A model generated the notes under the pieces. It saw only the letters and a program-made list of their open reading frames with translations, made no database searches and was not told where the DNA came from. DNA of 64,000 nucleotides from Cerasicoccus sp. TK19100. GTDB taxonomy: Bacteria; Verrucomicrobiota; Verrucomicrobiia; Opitutales; Cerasicoccaceae. The stretch lies in contig NZ_JAPWDU010000005.1 of NCBI RefSeq assembly GCF_027257155.1, forward strand, positions 434,001-498,000, in the 5' to 3' direction. The position numbers and the translations under genes are program-made. Below are positions 26,364 through 34,073 of this stretch, in pieces. How positions within the stretch are numbered: position 1 is the stretch's first letter; every line of letters starts with the position of its first letter.

Positions 26364-28243
26364 GCGCCGACCCGGCTTTGGCCGCGTGAGGCATTTTCCA
26401 GGCCGTGATCGGGCTCCTTCATGTCATCCGGATTGATGCTGTCCATCACTTCGCGCCAGCTCTTGCCATCCGCAGGATCGGTGCTGAGTGGGATTGCGAC
26501 CGACGAAGCTTCAAAGCTGAACACGCGAATCGGCGAATCGCCCCAGGCAGCATCTCCGGTAAAGCGCAGCGCGCGGACGCTTTGCTTGACGGGTAGCACG
26601 ACGAGGCGGCGCTGGTTGTCCTCCGTGGTGTGCAAGGTCTCCCACTGACCATCGGCGGTTTGCGCCTCAATGCGGAACGCCTTGACCAACTGCTTGGGCA
26701 TGGTTTCGAGGGCACGGCCATGCGGGTAGAGCACCGGCATTTTCTTGGGATCGTTCAGGTCGCTGTCAAAGACCAGTCGCACGCAATCGATGTCGGTTGC
26801 GGCGCTCCACTCGATGGAAATAGAATCGCCCGCCGCGCCTTCCCAAGCGTGGTCTTCACCTTGTATGATGCGCTCGTGGCCATCGCGGAGGGCATCGGTC
26901 GCGGCCCCGTTGGAGGCGGTGATGCTGGCGCTGTTCATGGCTTCGGGCAATGGCTTGGCGTGGCCGGGGAGCCAGCAGTCATCTTCGGTAAGTTGACGCT
27001 GGAGCTCACTGAGCAGTTGGCCCTTGATGTCGCGTGGCAGGACGGATTTTGTCGCGCAAAGTGCGGCTGCAGTACCAACGGCTTGCCCCATGATCGAACA
27101 CGTGGCCATGACGCGGGTAGAAGACATCGCACAGTGTGTGGCAGAGATGTTTCGGCCAGCACAGAGCAAGTTTGGTACGTTACGCGAGTAGAGTGAACGG
27201 AACGGAATGCCATATGGACTCGGCGCGTGGTGAAACAGCGTAGGCTTGCCCGGATAATAGAGGCCAGCCGGGTGGTGGTCGTCCATCGACCAGCCGCCGT
27301 AGGCCACGATATCATCAAATTTTCCTTCGGCGGAAATGTCGTTTTGCGTGAGCACATGCTCGCCCATATAGCGGCGATTCTCGCGTTTGCCGGGTAGGGC
27401 TCCCATCCAGCGGAGTCGCCAGTTGGTGAGCTTCTCGGCCTGCGGACCGCGGTTCTTCATGTAGTCCCAGACGCCCCAAGTGACCTTGATCAGCTCGTCG
27501 CGGATGTTTTCGGAATCGGCGATGGTGTCCTTGAGGCCACCGAGTTCGAGCCACCAGAAATTGTTGCCCAGACCACTGCCGAGGCGTGAGGGCAGGTTGG
27601 AATCGTCGCCGAAATAGTAGGCCCAGTTCGGCGGGCTGAAAGGCTGCGGCTCGGGCGTCTCCTCCAACTGCATCAGGATGGTGTTGCCCATGGTTTTCAA
27701 GTCGCTGCGTAGGGGGGCGAGGGACTCGTTAAACTCCTCTCGGGCTTCGCGGCCGGTGCGGGTTTCGGCACCCGAGAGCGGAGCCAGAATCGAGTCACCC
27801 GAGCAGTCGATGAAAAGCTTGGCAGTGATGCGTCGCCAGGTTTGCGACGGCATTTCCCAGGCGTCGATGGAGCGCAGCTGACCGTTTTCCATGATGCCGT
27901 TATTGCACGTGCAGTTCAGGAAGGTGGTCAGCCCGGGGGTCATCTTGGCGTATTCAAAAAGAACGGAATCCCACGCATTGTAAAGACCCTGCGGATTGCG
28001 ACGCCGGTTGCGCAGTTGAATTTCTTCCAGAAGACCCGTCTCCTTCATGTTGGCACCGTGCGCGCCACAAATCCACATGCGGACCTCGGATGACGCGTTG
28101 CCGCCGAGCACGGGGCGGTCATGGACGAGGATTACGGAGCTGCCACGACGGGCGGCGGAAACGGCGGCGATCAGGCCGGCCATGCCGCCACCGACGACGC
28201 AGATATCGGCCTGATGTTCTTCTAATGGGAGTTCGGGGTTCAT
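26360..28243 (-). CDS. FAD-dependent oxidoreductase (FAD_oxidored family) with C-terminal beta-sandwich
   Basis: 627 residues from the ATG at 28243; an upstream ATG ten codons earlier is possible but the protein homology starts later. Rossmann FAD-binding motif ICVVGGGMAGLIAAVSAARRG at about residues 14-34, followed by GGNASSEVRMWICGAHG, the active-site-like segment of the PF12831 group. A conserved GRNISATHCAMSSTRVMATC segment near residue 380 is also typical. Residues about 470-600 look like a separate beta-sandwich (WEGAAGDSISIEWSAATDIDCVRLVFD), probably carbohydrate-binding, as in many planctomycete and verrucomicrobial relatives. No signal peptide is seen. Likely oxidises a sugar or polyol; the substrate is unknown. 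Divergent from the PfkB kinase with a palindrome-rich intergenic region, so shared regulation is plausible. Confidence 0.85.
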   Translation of the reverse strand: MNPELPLEEHQADICVVGGGMAGLIAAVSAARRGSSVILVHDRPVLGGNASSEVRMWICGAHGANMKETGLLEEIQLRNRRRNPQGLYNAWDSVLFEYAKMTPGLTTFLNCTCNNGIMENGQLRSIDAWEMPSQTWRRITAKLFIDCSGDSILAPLSGAETRTGREAREEFNESLAPLRSDLKTMGNTILMQLEETPEPQPFSPPNWAYYFGDDSNLPSRLGSGLGNNFWWLELGGLKDTIADSENIRDELIKVTWGVWDYMKNRGPQAEKLTNWRLRWMGALPGKRENRRYMGEHVLTQNDISAEGKFDDIVAYGGWSMDDHHPAGLYYPGKPTLFHHAPSPYGIPFRSLYSRNVPNLLCAGRNISATHCAMSSTRVMATCSIMGQAVGTAAALCATKSVLPRDIKGQLLSELQRQLTEDDCWLPGHAKPLPEAMNSASITASNGAATDALRDGHERIIQGEDHAWEGAAGDSISIEWSAATDIDCVRLVFDSDLNDPKKMPVLYPHGRALETMPKQLVKAFRIEAQTADGQWETLHTTEDNQRRLVVLPVKQSVRALRFTGDAAWGDSPIRVFSFEASSVAIPLSTDPADGKSWREVMDSINPDDMKEPDHGLENASRGQSRVGA

Positions 28244-28300
28244 GGTAGTTAAGCATCGCGATGTTGGCTCCAACGTAAAATACTTTCTCGGGTGAAATTA

Positions 28301-28372
28301 CTGAACGCGTTAAGTTTATACGTTCAGCAATTGCGCAGATTCTGGTTCGCCAGTCGTAAAATGTGTGCGCAA
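28301..28372. promoter_or_regulatory. Intergenic palindromes between oxidoreductase and PfkB kinase
   Basis: Between two divergent genes lie a perfect inverted repeat CTGAACG (28301-28307) / CGTTCAG (28321-28327), arms centred two helical turns apart, then TTGCGCA (28331-28337) / TGCGCAA (28366-28372) enclosing a CTGG-TTCG-CCAG mini-hairpin (28342-28353). The first pair fits a dimeric repressor operator; the second could be an operator or an RNA stem in the leader of the kinase gene. The DNA-binding protein is not identifiable. Confidence 0.4.
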
Positions 28373-28381
28373 ACTACGGGT

Positions 28382-29251
28382 ATGTCTCGTATCCTCAACC
28401 TCGGCTCGATTAACATAGACCACGTTTATGCAGTGGATCATTTCGTCCGCCCAGGCGAAACGCTGGCCAGTAGGCACTATCAGATTTTTGCGGGTGGCAA
28501 GGGGTTCAACCAGTCGATCGCGCTAGCCAGGGCGGGTGCGCCGGTCGCGCATTTGGGCTGTATCGGCCAGGACGGCGAATGGCTGCTCAAGCAGCTCGCG
28601 GGCGATGGTGCGAGCACCGAGCACGTGAGCGTTGGCTCCGAGGCGACCGGCCATGCCATGATTCAGATATCGAGCGGCGGCGAAAATGCCATTGTTTTAC
28701 ACGCGGGGGCGAACCATGGCATCAGTAAGGCTGCCATCGAATTGGCCTTACAGGGCTATGGGGCCGGCGACTGGCTTTTGACGCAAAATGAGACCAACGC
28801 CGTCGGCGAAACGATGTGCCTGGCCAAAGCGCGCGGGCTGAAAATTGCCTTCAATCCAGCTCCAATGACTGACGCCGTTCACGGGTTCCCTCTGGAATTG
28901 GTGGACTTGTTTATCCTCAACGAGACTGAGGCGGAGGCGCTGGCCGGGGCAGGCGTTGCTGACGTCGGCACTGCGCTGCGCAAGCGCTACCCGGGGGCAG
29001 ACATCCTGTTGACACTTGGTGCCGAAGGCGCGCAACTGCTTCGTGGCGCCGAAGTCATTCGCCAAGTGGCGGAGCCAGTTGACGTCGTAGACACCACGGC
29101 GGCGGGCGACACCTTTATTGGCTACTTTTTGGCTGAAATACTAGCCGGTAGCGAAGCGCAATCGGCGCTGACTATCGCTTGCCACGCAGCCGGAATCGCG
29201 GTGACACGGGTAGGTGCGTCGGATTCGATACCGCGGCGAAAGGAACTTTAG
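28382..29251 (+). CDS. PfkB-family sugar kinase (ribokinase-like)
   Basis: 289 residues from the ATG at 28382, which directly precedes the first strand (SRILNLGSINIDHVY); a longer frame starting 30 codons earlier crosses the palindromic control region. The N-terminal PfkB signature is GGKGFNQSIALARAGAPV (about residues 38-55) and the C-terminal signature DTTAAGDTFIGYFL (about 239-252) includes the catalytic Asp of GAGD-type loops (here AAGD). This is a cytosolic kinase that phosphorylates ribose or a similar sugar/nucleoside with ATP. The order matches ribokinase better than fructokinase, but rbs transport genes are absent. Together with the divergent FAD oxidoreductase it may belong to a small sugar-use module. 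Confidence 0.88.
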   Translation: MSRILNLGSINIDHVYAVDHFVRPGETLASRHYQIFAGGKGFNQSIALARAGAPVAHLGCIGQDGEWLLKQLAGDGASTEHVSVGSEATGHAMIQISSGGENAIVLHAGANHGISKAAIELALQGYGAGDWLLTQNETNAVGETMCLAKARGLKIAFNPAPMTDAVHGFPLELVDLFILNETEAEALAGAGVADVGTALRKRYPGADILLTLGAEGAQLLRGAEVIRQVAEPVDVVDTTAAGDTFIGYFLAEILAGSEAQSALTIACHAAGIAVTRVGASDSIPRRKEL

Positions 29252-29290
29252 CCGAGTTTAGGGGTGATGATTGCCAGGCCCTGAGTTTAT

Positions 29291-29560
29291 TCAGCTGCTC
29301 CCTGTGACTTGTCTGTTTCCCGCGCCTTGCGCCTCGGATTGTGCAAGCAGCGGAAGCAGAGTTACGCCGATCATGCTCGCGCCAATGCCAAGGCACCACC
29401 AGCCGTAAGTACTCGATAAGCTTGAATTCAAATTTGCTGGTTGTTGGGTCTGCTTCATTAGGGATACCAACTGGTATTCAAGAAACATCGTATGCAGTAT
29501 CGGGAGCGCGATGAGTAAGGTGCCAGCGATGACTAAAGCGACGTTATGGGTGATTTTCAT
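29291..29560 (-). CDS. Small two-helix membrane protein
   Basis: 89 residues of no recognised family. Two hydrophobic segments are visible: about residues 7-27 (VALVIAGTLLIALPILHTMF) and 53-72 (WWCLGIGASMIGVTLLPLLA), with a short polar loop rich in Gln/Asn/Ser between and a polar C-terminus. This suggests a hairpin inner-membrane protein with both ends on the same side. It lies downstream of the pnp terminator, so it should have its own promoter; TTGCCA with TAAATT at a 17-base spacing in the A/T-rich stretch 29598-29626 (minus strand) is a weak candidate. Converges on the PfkB kinase gene with 39 bases between stops. Confidence 0.58.
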   Translation of the reverse strand: MKITHNVALVIAGTLLIALPILHTMFLEYQLVSLMKQTQQPANLNSSLSSTYGWWCLGIGASMIGVTLLPLLAQSEAQGAGNRQVTGSS

Positions 29561-29631
29561 GTGTCGTATGGAATGTCTTAGTGCTGATTTAATTAATTAA
29601 AATTTATTTTTATAAAGGGTCTTTGGCAAAT

Positions 29632-29662
29632 AAAAAACCGCGTCCCGTAAAGGACGCGGTTT
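29632..29662 (-). terminator. Rho-independent terminator of pnp
   Basis: Read on the minus strand just after the pnp stop: an 11-bp stem (AAACCGCGTCC / GGACGCGGTTT on the + strand, 29635-29645 and 29652-29662) with a 6-base CGTAAA loop, followed leftwards by a run of T (seen as A from 29632). A textbook terminator. Confidence 0.9.
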
Positions 29663-29684
29663 GAAAGTATCTGGAGGCAGGCGC

Positions 29685-32021
29685 TTACGCTTCGGAGGAA
29701 GCTTCTTCGCGCTTGTTGTCGTCTCCGGAGTCACCGTCGTTATCGTCACGACGACGACCACGGCCACCACCGTCACGACCACCGCGACCACCACGGCCGC
29801 CGTCACGGCCACCACGACCGCCTCGGCCACCGTCACGACCACCACGGTCACGACCGCCACCGCCGCTGTCACGGCCCTTCGGCTCGTAAGGCTTGCCCTG
29901 GGCTTCGCAGAGAGCTGCGAGGCGCGATAGGCGCACGCGGCCCTTGTCGTCGATGCCGACGCACTTGACGAGGATTTCGTCGCCCAGCTTGCAGACGTCT
30001 TCCACCTTCTCGACGCGGAACTCAGCCAGTTCGGAAACGTGGACGAGGCCTTCCTTGCCGGGGAGGCATTCGACGAAGCAGCCGAATTCCTTGATCGCGC
30101 GGACGATGCCCTTGTAGGTCTTGCCCGGTTCGATCTCGGCGGTGACGAGTTCAATCTCGTTGATCGCACGCTGCATGGACTCGCTGTTGTTGGCGAAGAT
30201 GAGCACGCGGCCAGAGTTGTCTTCGTTGATGTCGATCTGCGCGCCGGTGATTTCGGTGATGCGCTTGATGTTCTTGCCGCCGGGGCCGATGAGGGCACCG
30301 ATCTTTTCCGGATCGATTTGCACTTGCTCGATCTGAGGAGCGTAAGGCTTGAGCTCGGGCTTCGGCGCTTCGATGGAAGCGGTCATGATGTCGAGGATCT
30401 TGTCGCGGGCGATCTTGTTCTGGTAGATAGCCTGCTTGGCGAGTTCCATCGGGATGCCCTTGATCTTCAGGTCGAGCTGGAAGCCAGTGATGCCTTCCTT
30501 GGTGCCGCAGATCTTGAAGTCCATGTCGCCAAAGTGGTCTTCCGCGCCGATGATGTCGGTCAGGATGACGCTTTCGGTGATGTTGCCTTCCTCGGCACCA
30601 CGGGTCACGAGACCCACGGAGATGCCGGCAACCGGGGCAGTGATCGGAACACCAGCGTCCATGAGGGACAGGGTGCCGCCACAGACGGAAGCCATCGAGG
30701 TGGAGCCATTGGACTCGAAGATGTCGGAAACCAGACGGATCGAGTAAGGGAACTCATCTTCACCAGGCAGAACGGCGAGCAAGGAACGCTCGGCGAGTGC
30801 GCCGTGACCGATTTCGCGGCGACCCGGGCCGGTGAAACGGCCGCATTCGCCCACGGAGAACGGAGGGAAGTTGTAGTGAAGAATGAAGCTCTTGCTCTTC
30901 ACGCCGCCGGTGAGGGCGTCGAGGTCCTGTGAGTCCTTGCTGGTGCCGAGGGTCAGGGAAACGATGCCCTGAGTCTCACCACGCTGGAACAGCGAGGAGC
31001 CGTGCACGCGAGGGAGGACGTCGGTTTCGCAGTGGATGCTGCGTAGGTCGTCCGGGCCGCGGCCGTCAACGCGCTTCTTGTTCACGAGGATATTCTCGCG
31101 GTAAAGCTCTTCCTGGAGAACTTCGAAAGCCATGTTGATCTGCGGGCCAACCATGTCTTCCTCGACGAGGCCAGCTGACTTGACGGCAGCGACGGCTTCG
31201 TCCTTGAGGGCGGAAACGGCATTGCCGCGTTCGACCTTGGAGTCCTGGAAAACAGCACTCTGCATCTTTTCGCCAACGGTTTCGCGGCAAAGCGCGAGCA
31301 CGTCGTCCTGCACCTTGATGAGGTCGAAGTCCTTCTTCTTCTTGCCGACCTTGCTAGCAAGTTCCTTTTGAGCGGCGATGAGCGGCTGGATAGCGTTTTG
31401 CGCGTATTCCAGAGCTTCGATGAAGCGGGATTCCGGAAGCTGGTCCGCGGAACCTTCGATCATCATCATTTCCTTTTCGTTACCGACGTAGATCAGGTCG
31501 AGAGTAGACTCGAACATCTCTTCGTGGGTCGGATTGACGACGAACTCGCCGTCGATCTCACCCAGGCGGATGCAGCCGATCGGGCCGTGCCACGGGATGT
31601 CCGAGCACAAGCAGGCGGCGGAAGCGGCGTTGACCATCAGCACGTCCGGATCGTTGACCAAGTCGGTGCTCATGAGGATGCCGATGACCTGCACTTCGAA
31701 GAGGAAGCCCTTCGGGAAGAGCGGGCGCAGCGGACGGTCGCAAAGGCGCGAGGTGAGGATTTCCTTCTCGGAGGGGCGGCCTTCGCGCTTGAAGTAACCA
31801 CCCGGGAAGCGACCGGCGGCGGCGAAGCGCTCGCGGTAGTCCACGGTGAGCGGGAAAAAGTCCTGGTCGGGAGAACGCAGGGAGTTGGCAGCAGTGGCGG
31901 AGACGAACAAGGTGGTCTCGCCCTTAGTGATGGTAACAGCCCCGTTGGCCTGTTTTGCGATGGTGCCCGACGCAATGGTGATGTCGAGCGATTCGATATA
32001 TACGCTATGTTCTTGTTTCAT
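29685..32021 (-). CDS. pnp: Polyribonucleotide nucleotidyltransferase with RGG-like tail
   Basis: 778 residues. Two RNase PH domains, an intervening alpha domain, then KH ([17 protein letters not shown], about residues 566-582) and S1 ([19 protein letters not shown], about 632-650) RNA-binding domains: the complete bacterial PNPase order. It degrades RNA 3'-5' by phosphorolysis in the cytosol and can add tails. The last 70 or so residues are unusual: a Gly/Arg/Asp low-complexity tail built from repeated [12 protein letters not shown] units that ends in an acidic stretch; bases 29740-29870 form a matching imperfect tandem repeat. Such RGG-like tails can bind RNA or RNase E-like partners; this is inference. 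Order rpsO - small membrane gene - pnp resembles the common rpsO-pnp linkage. Confidence 0.96.
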   Translation of the reverse strand: MKQEHSVYIESLDITIASGTIAKQANGAVTITKGETTLFVSATAANSLRSPDQDFFPLTVDYRERFAAAGRFPGGYFKREGRPSEKEILTSRLCDRPLRPLFPKGFLFEVQVIGILMSTDLVNDPDVLMVNAASAACLCSDIPWHGPIGCIRLGEIDGEFVVNPTHEEMFESTLDLIYVGNEKEMMMIEGSADQLPESRFIEALEYAQNAIQPLIAAQKELASKVGKKKKDFDLIKVQDDVLALCRETVGEKMQSAVFQDSKVERGNAVSALKDEAVAAVKSAGLVEEDMVGPQINMAFEVLQEELYRENILVNKKRVDGRGPDDLRSIHCETDVLPRVHGSSLFQRGETQGIVSLTLGTSKDSQDLDALTGGVKSKSFILHYNFPPFSVGECGRFTGPGRREIGHGALAERSLLAVLPGEDEFPYSIRLVSDIFESNGSTSMASVCGGTLSLMDAGVPITAPVAGISVGLVTRGAEEGNITESVILTDIIGAEDHFGDMDFKICGTKEGITGFQLDLKIKGIPMELAKQAIYQNKIARDKILDIMTASIEAPKPELKPYAPQIEQVQIDPEKIGALIGPGGKNIKRITEITGAQIDINEDNSGRVLIFANNSESMQRAINEIELVTAEIEPGKTYKGIVRAIKEFGCFVECLPGKEGLVHVSELAEFRVEKVEDVCKLGDEILVKCVGIDDKGRVRLSRLAALCEAQGKPYEPKGRDSGGGGRDRGGRDGGRGGRGGRDGGRGGRGGRDGGGRGRRRDDNDGDSGDDNKREEASSEA

Positions 32022-32074
32022 GTATCTATTATTAGATGAGTCGGCGGGCGGATCGGACGCGGTCGCAGACGTGT

Positions 32075-32326
32075 TTAGTATCGGGTTTTTTCAGAAAATC
32101 TTCGCAGCGTGGAGTAGTGAACGAGCCAGTAGAGGGCAAGACCAACTATTCCAGTCAGCAAGACAATGAAGCCCCAGAGGAACGGGCTGGCGAGGAAAAG
32201 TCCATTGCGAACGTCATAAGCTTTGGCGTCGAGGAGGACATATAAACCGAGCCAGATGTTTAAAGCAGCCATGCCTAGCCAAAACAAAACCCAGAGGGCA
32301 GTAATGAGCATGGCTACGAATTCCAT
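32075..32326 (-). CDS. Small two-helix membrane protein between rpsO and pnp
   Basis: 83 residues with two long hydrophobic segments (about residues 4-32, [25 protein letters not shown] in part, and 46-68, [21 protein letters not shown]), a short [10 protein letters not shown] loop and a basic C-terminus ([14 protein letters not shown]). Hairpin inner-membrane protein; no family assigned. It lies downstream of the rpsO terminator and 53 bases before pnp, so it could share a transcript with pnp. The composition and clean TM layout make a real gene likely, though function is unknown. Confidence 0.62.
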   Translation of the reverse strand: MEFVAMLITALWVLFWLGMAALNIWLGLYVLLDAKAYDVRNGLFLASPFLWGFIVLLTGIVGLALYWLVHYSTLRRFSEKTRY

Positions 32327-32350
32327 TGGGGAGGGGATTGAGGGTTCAAT

Positions 32351-32382
32351 AAAAAAGCGGGCGCGGAGTTACCCGGCCCGCT
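32351..32382 (-). terminator. Rho-independent terminator of rpsO
   Basis: On the minus strand after rpsO: AGCGGGC / GCCCGCT stem (32356-32362 and 32376-32382) with a 13-base loop, followed leftwards by a T-run (A-run 32351-32356 on +). It separates rpsO from the downstream membrane-protein and pnp genes. Confidence 0.78.
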
Positions 32383-32475
32383 ATTGCGGTTAAAAAGATG
32401 ATCGATCTAGAAAAGGGCAGTGAGCCATGAGTCAATTGGGCGTAGCCCAAACTCTGGGTGCAGCGGCACGCTGCC

Positions 32476-32748
32476 TTAGCGGCGGAGGCCGAGGCGCTGA
32501 ATGATGTTCTTGTAGCGCTCGAGATCGTTCTGGCGCAAGTAGTTGAGCAGCTTGCGGCGCTTGTTGGTCATCTGAATCAGACCGCGGCGGGTGTGGAAGT
32601 CCTTACGATGCGAGCGGAGGTGCTCGGTGAGGTGGACGATGCGTGCGGTCAGCAGCGCGATCTGCACCTCGGGCGAACCGGTGTCGCCCTCGTGGGTCTT
32701 GTATTCAGCGATGATCTTGTCTTTATCGATTGCGGTGGAACTAGCCAT
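32476..32748 (-). CDS. rpsO: 30S ribosomal protein S15
   Basis: 90 residues from the ATG at 32748 ([11 protein letters not shown]); seven extra codons to an earlier ATG would add a non-conserved extension. The sequence shows the four-helix S15 pattern: [33 protein letters not shown] and KRRKLLNYL, with the C-terminal [12 protein letters not shown]. It binds 16S rRNA helices 20/22 at the three-way junction early in small-subunit assembly. Length equals the family standard. The leader contains a stable hairpin (see 32779-32800) that could serve S15 autoregulation, known in several phyla with different RNA shapes. The gene is near pnp, as in many bacteria, but separated from it by a terminator and a small gene. 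Confidence 0.97.
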   Translation of the reverse strand: MASSTAIDKDKIIAEYKTHEGDTGSPEVQIALLTARIVHLTEHLRSHRKDFHTRRGLIQMTNKRRKLLNYLRQNDLERYKNIIQRLGLRR

Positions 32749-33206
32749 TGTATGTGTATTGTTTCTCACGAACGCCGGGACTCCGAAATTGCTCGGAATC
32801 GCACTTCCCGCGACGCGCCGGAGGTGCCGTTAACAGCCGATATGTTGTGGCTGGATTCGTGGAAGCGAGACTACGGCAAGTAGCCTGGCTTCTAACGCAA
32901 GCCGAGAGAAAATCAGCATTTTGCGACGAAGTTCAAGCTTTTTTACGCTAAATGTTTGCGCTTAAAACGCTTCCGTATTGCCAGCAATCGGTAAAAACCA
33001 GCTAGAACGCTGGTATGTGCTGCCCACTGCTGCTCTGTTAGGCCTGTTAGGCTGTAAATGGCAATAGGGCCATTTGGAGTCCTTAGGCGAGGCTCAATGA
33101 GCCGTTCTGGGAAAACTACTGTATATCGCTGGCTTTATTGGGGTTTATATCCCTTGGTCACTGGAGTTTTACGTTTTCTTCAGCAGGATAAAACTTCGTG
33201 ATTTTC
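32749..33206. other. Long non-coding spacer upstream of rpsO and the LRR-like gene
   Basis: About 540 bases separate the divergent rpsO and the 33291 gene, including the leader described separately. The left 200 bases must contain the rpsO promoter and leader. Further right are small inverted repeats: CCAGC-TAGAAC-GCTGG near 32998-33013 and GGCTC-AAT-GAGCC near 33090-33102, plus a direct repeat of TTAGGC near 33038-33052. I see no credible reading frame, tRNA or known RNA family. Confidence 0.4.
32779..32800 (-). promoter_or_regulatory. Stem-loop in rpsO leader
   Basis: Thirty-one bases upstream of the rpsO start (minus strand) lies GA-TTCCGA / TCGGA-GTC, an 8-bp stem with one mismatch and a 6-base loop; flanking CGG and CCG segments can extend it across a bulge. 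A candidate S15-binding or attenuation structure; its role is inferred only from position. Confidence 0.35.
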
Positions 33207-33280
33207 GGGGGATTTGATAGGGTAGTTTCATCGGAGGAGGCTGAATGATCTCCAATATCTAATCTCACTATCGATCCCCC
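33207..33280 (+). promoter_or_regulatory. Structured leader RNA before the LRR-like gene
   Basis: GGGGGAT-TT-GATAG (33207-33220) can pair with CTATC-G-ATCCCCC (33268-33280), making a 12-bp two-part stem that closes a loop of about 47 bases. The loop contains the only strong Shine-Dalgarno sequence in the area (GGAGGAGG, 33233-33240) and a five-codon reading frame after it. The 3' arm ends 10 bases before the ATG of the next gene, which itself has no SD. The layout suggests control of translation by leader translation or folding; the function is inference. Confidence 0.45.
33245..33262 (+). CDS. Possible five-codon leader peptide (MISNI)
   Basis: ATG at 33245, four bases after GGAGGAGG, encodes Met-Ile-Ser-Asn-Ile and stops at TAA 33260-33262. 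It lies within the loop of the leader stem and in a different frame from the downstream gene, whose start is 28 bases after the stop. The spacing to the SD is short but usable. Could be a leader peptide for coupling or attenuation, or a coincidence. Confidence 0.25.
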   Translation: MISNI

Positions 33281-33290
33281 TTATCGAATC

Positions 33291-33965
33291 ATGAAACACA
33301 AAAAACGCTACCTGACCGTCGACGAGCTGCTTTATCTGGCTCAAGCCCCCAAATCGCTGATTCTGGAAATTCTCAAAACGCCCTCGGCCAAGACTCATCT
33401 CGTAGAGATCGATGCCTTCACGTCTTGGGACCAGGAGCGTCAGCGCGACTACCTGGTCGCCAAATACCGATTACAGGAAATTATTACCGACGCCTCCCGC
33501 TACGACAACTACGAGGTCGACTTGTCGAACCTCCAGCTCGAAAGCCTCCCGCCAGAAATCTACTTCGTGGTGCGCCGTGCCCGCCGTTTCCGCCTGAATT
33601 TGTCGGGCAACCGCTTCACTCACTATTATCAGGTGCGTAGAGCGATCCTTCGCGACATGCCGGATCACGGTATTCCGTTTGACGCGATCAACCTTGATGG
33701 CAACCCGATCGAGGACCTTTCCGAAGAGATGGTCGAGCGCGGCAAGACCTCCGCCCACTATCTGGAAGAATACTGGCTGCGCCACTGGGCCAAGCCTTAC
33801 ACCATCGCCGAGAAGGTGACCCGCACCATGGAGATGCAGCGTTTCACCGGGCAGGATGTGGTCAACGCCATGAAGCTGATGCTGCACATGACCGGTGCCT
33901 CGCAAGCTGCCGCCGTCCACACTGCGGACGACAAGCAGGACGACTTGTTGGAGGCGATTGCCTGA
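33291..33965 (+). CDS. Hypothetical protein with leucine-rich-repeat-like segments
   Basis: 224 residues of no named family. No signal peptide or TM segment, so probably cytosolic. Residues about 70-108 (YEVDLSNLQLESLPPEIYF ... FRLNLSGNRFTHY) and 126-140 (FDAINLDGNPIEDLSEEM) have the L-x-L-x-x-N spacing of leucine-rich repeats, but only two or three units are present. The rest is helical with clusters of Arg/Lys and a C-terminus rich in Ala, His and Asp. An in-frame stop at 33246-33248 rules out a longer N-terminus except by unusual start codons. The gene has no SD but sits directly after a structured leader. It stands alone, with a divergent rpsO to the left. Confidence 0.65.
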   Translation: MKHKKRYLTVDELLYLAQAPKSLILEILKTPSAKTHLVEIDAFTSWDQERQRDYLVAKYRLQEIITDASRYDNYEVDLSNLQLESLPPEIYFVVRRARRFRLNLSGNRFTHYYQVRRAILRDMPDHGIPFDAINLDGNPIEDLSEEMVERGKTSAHYLEEYWLRHWAKPYTIAEKVTRTMEMQRFTGQDVVNAMKLMLHMTGASQAAAVHTADDKQDDLLEAIA

Positions 33966-34073
33966 CGAACAATTTCGCGTAAGCGAAAGCAGTGGTTAAA
34001 AAGGAAGAGGGCGCTCAGCAGTGGGCGTCCTTTTCCTTTGGGAGGCACTTGCGCCTCATCATTGTGGCCGAGA

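Noticed and set aside
29730-29880. GC-rich tandem repeat considered as a CRISPR-like or minisatellite array
   Set aside because: The repeats are in frame and encode the Gly/Arg-rich tail of PNPase; no spacers of regular length.
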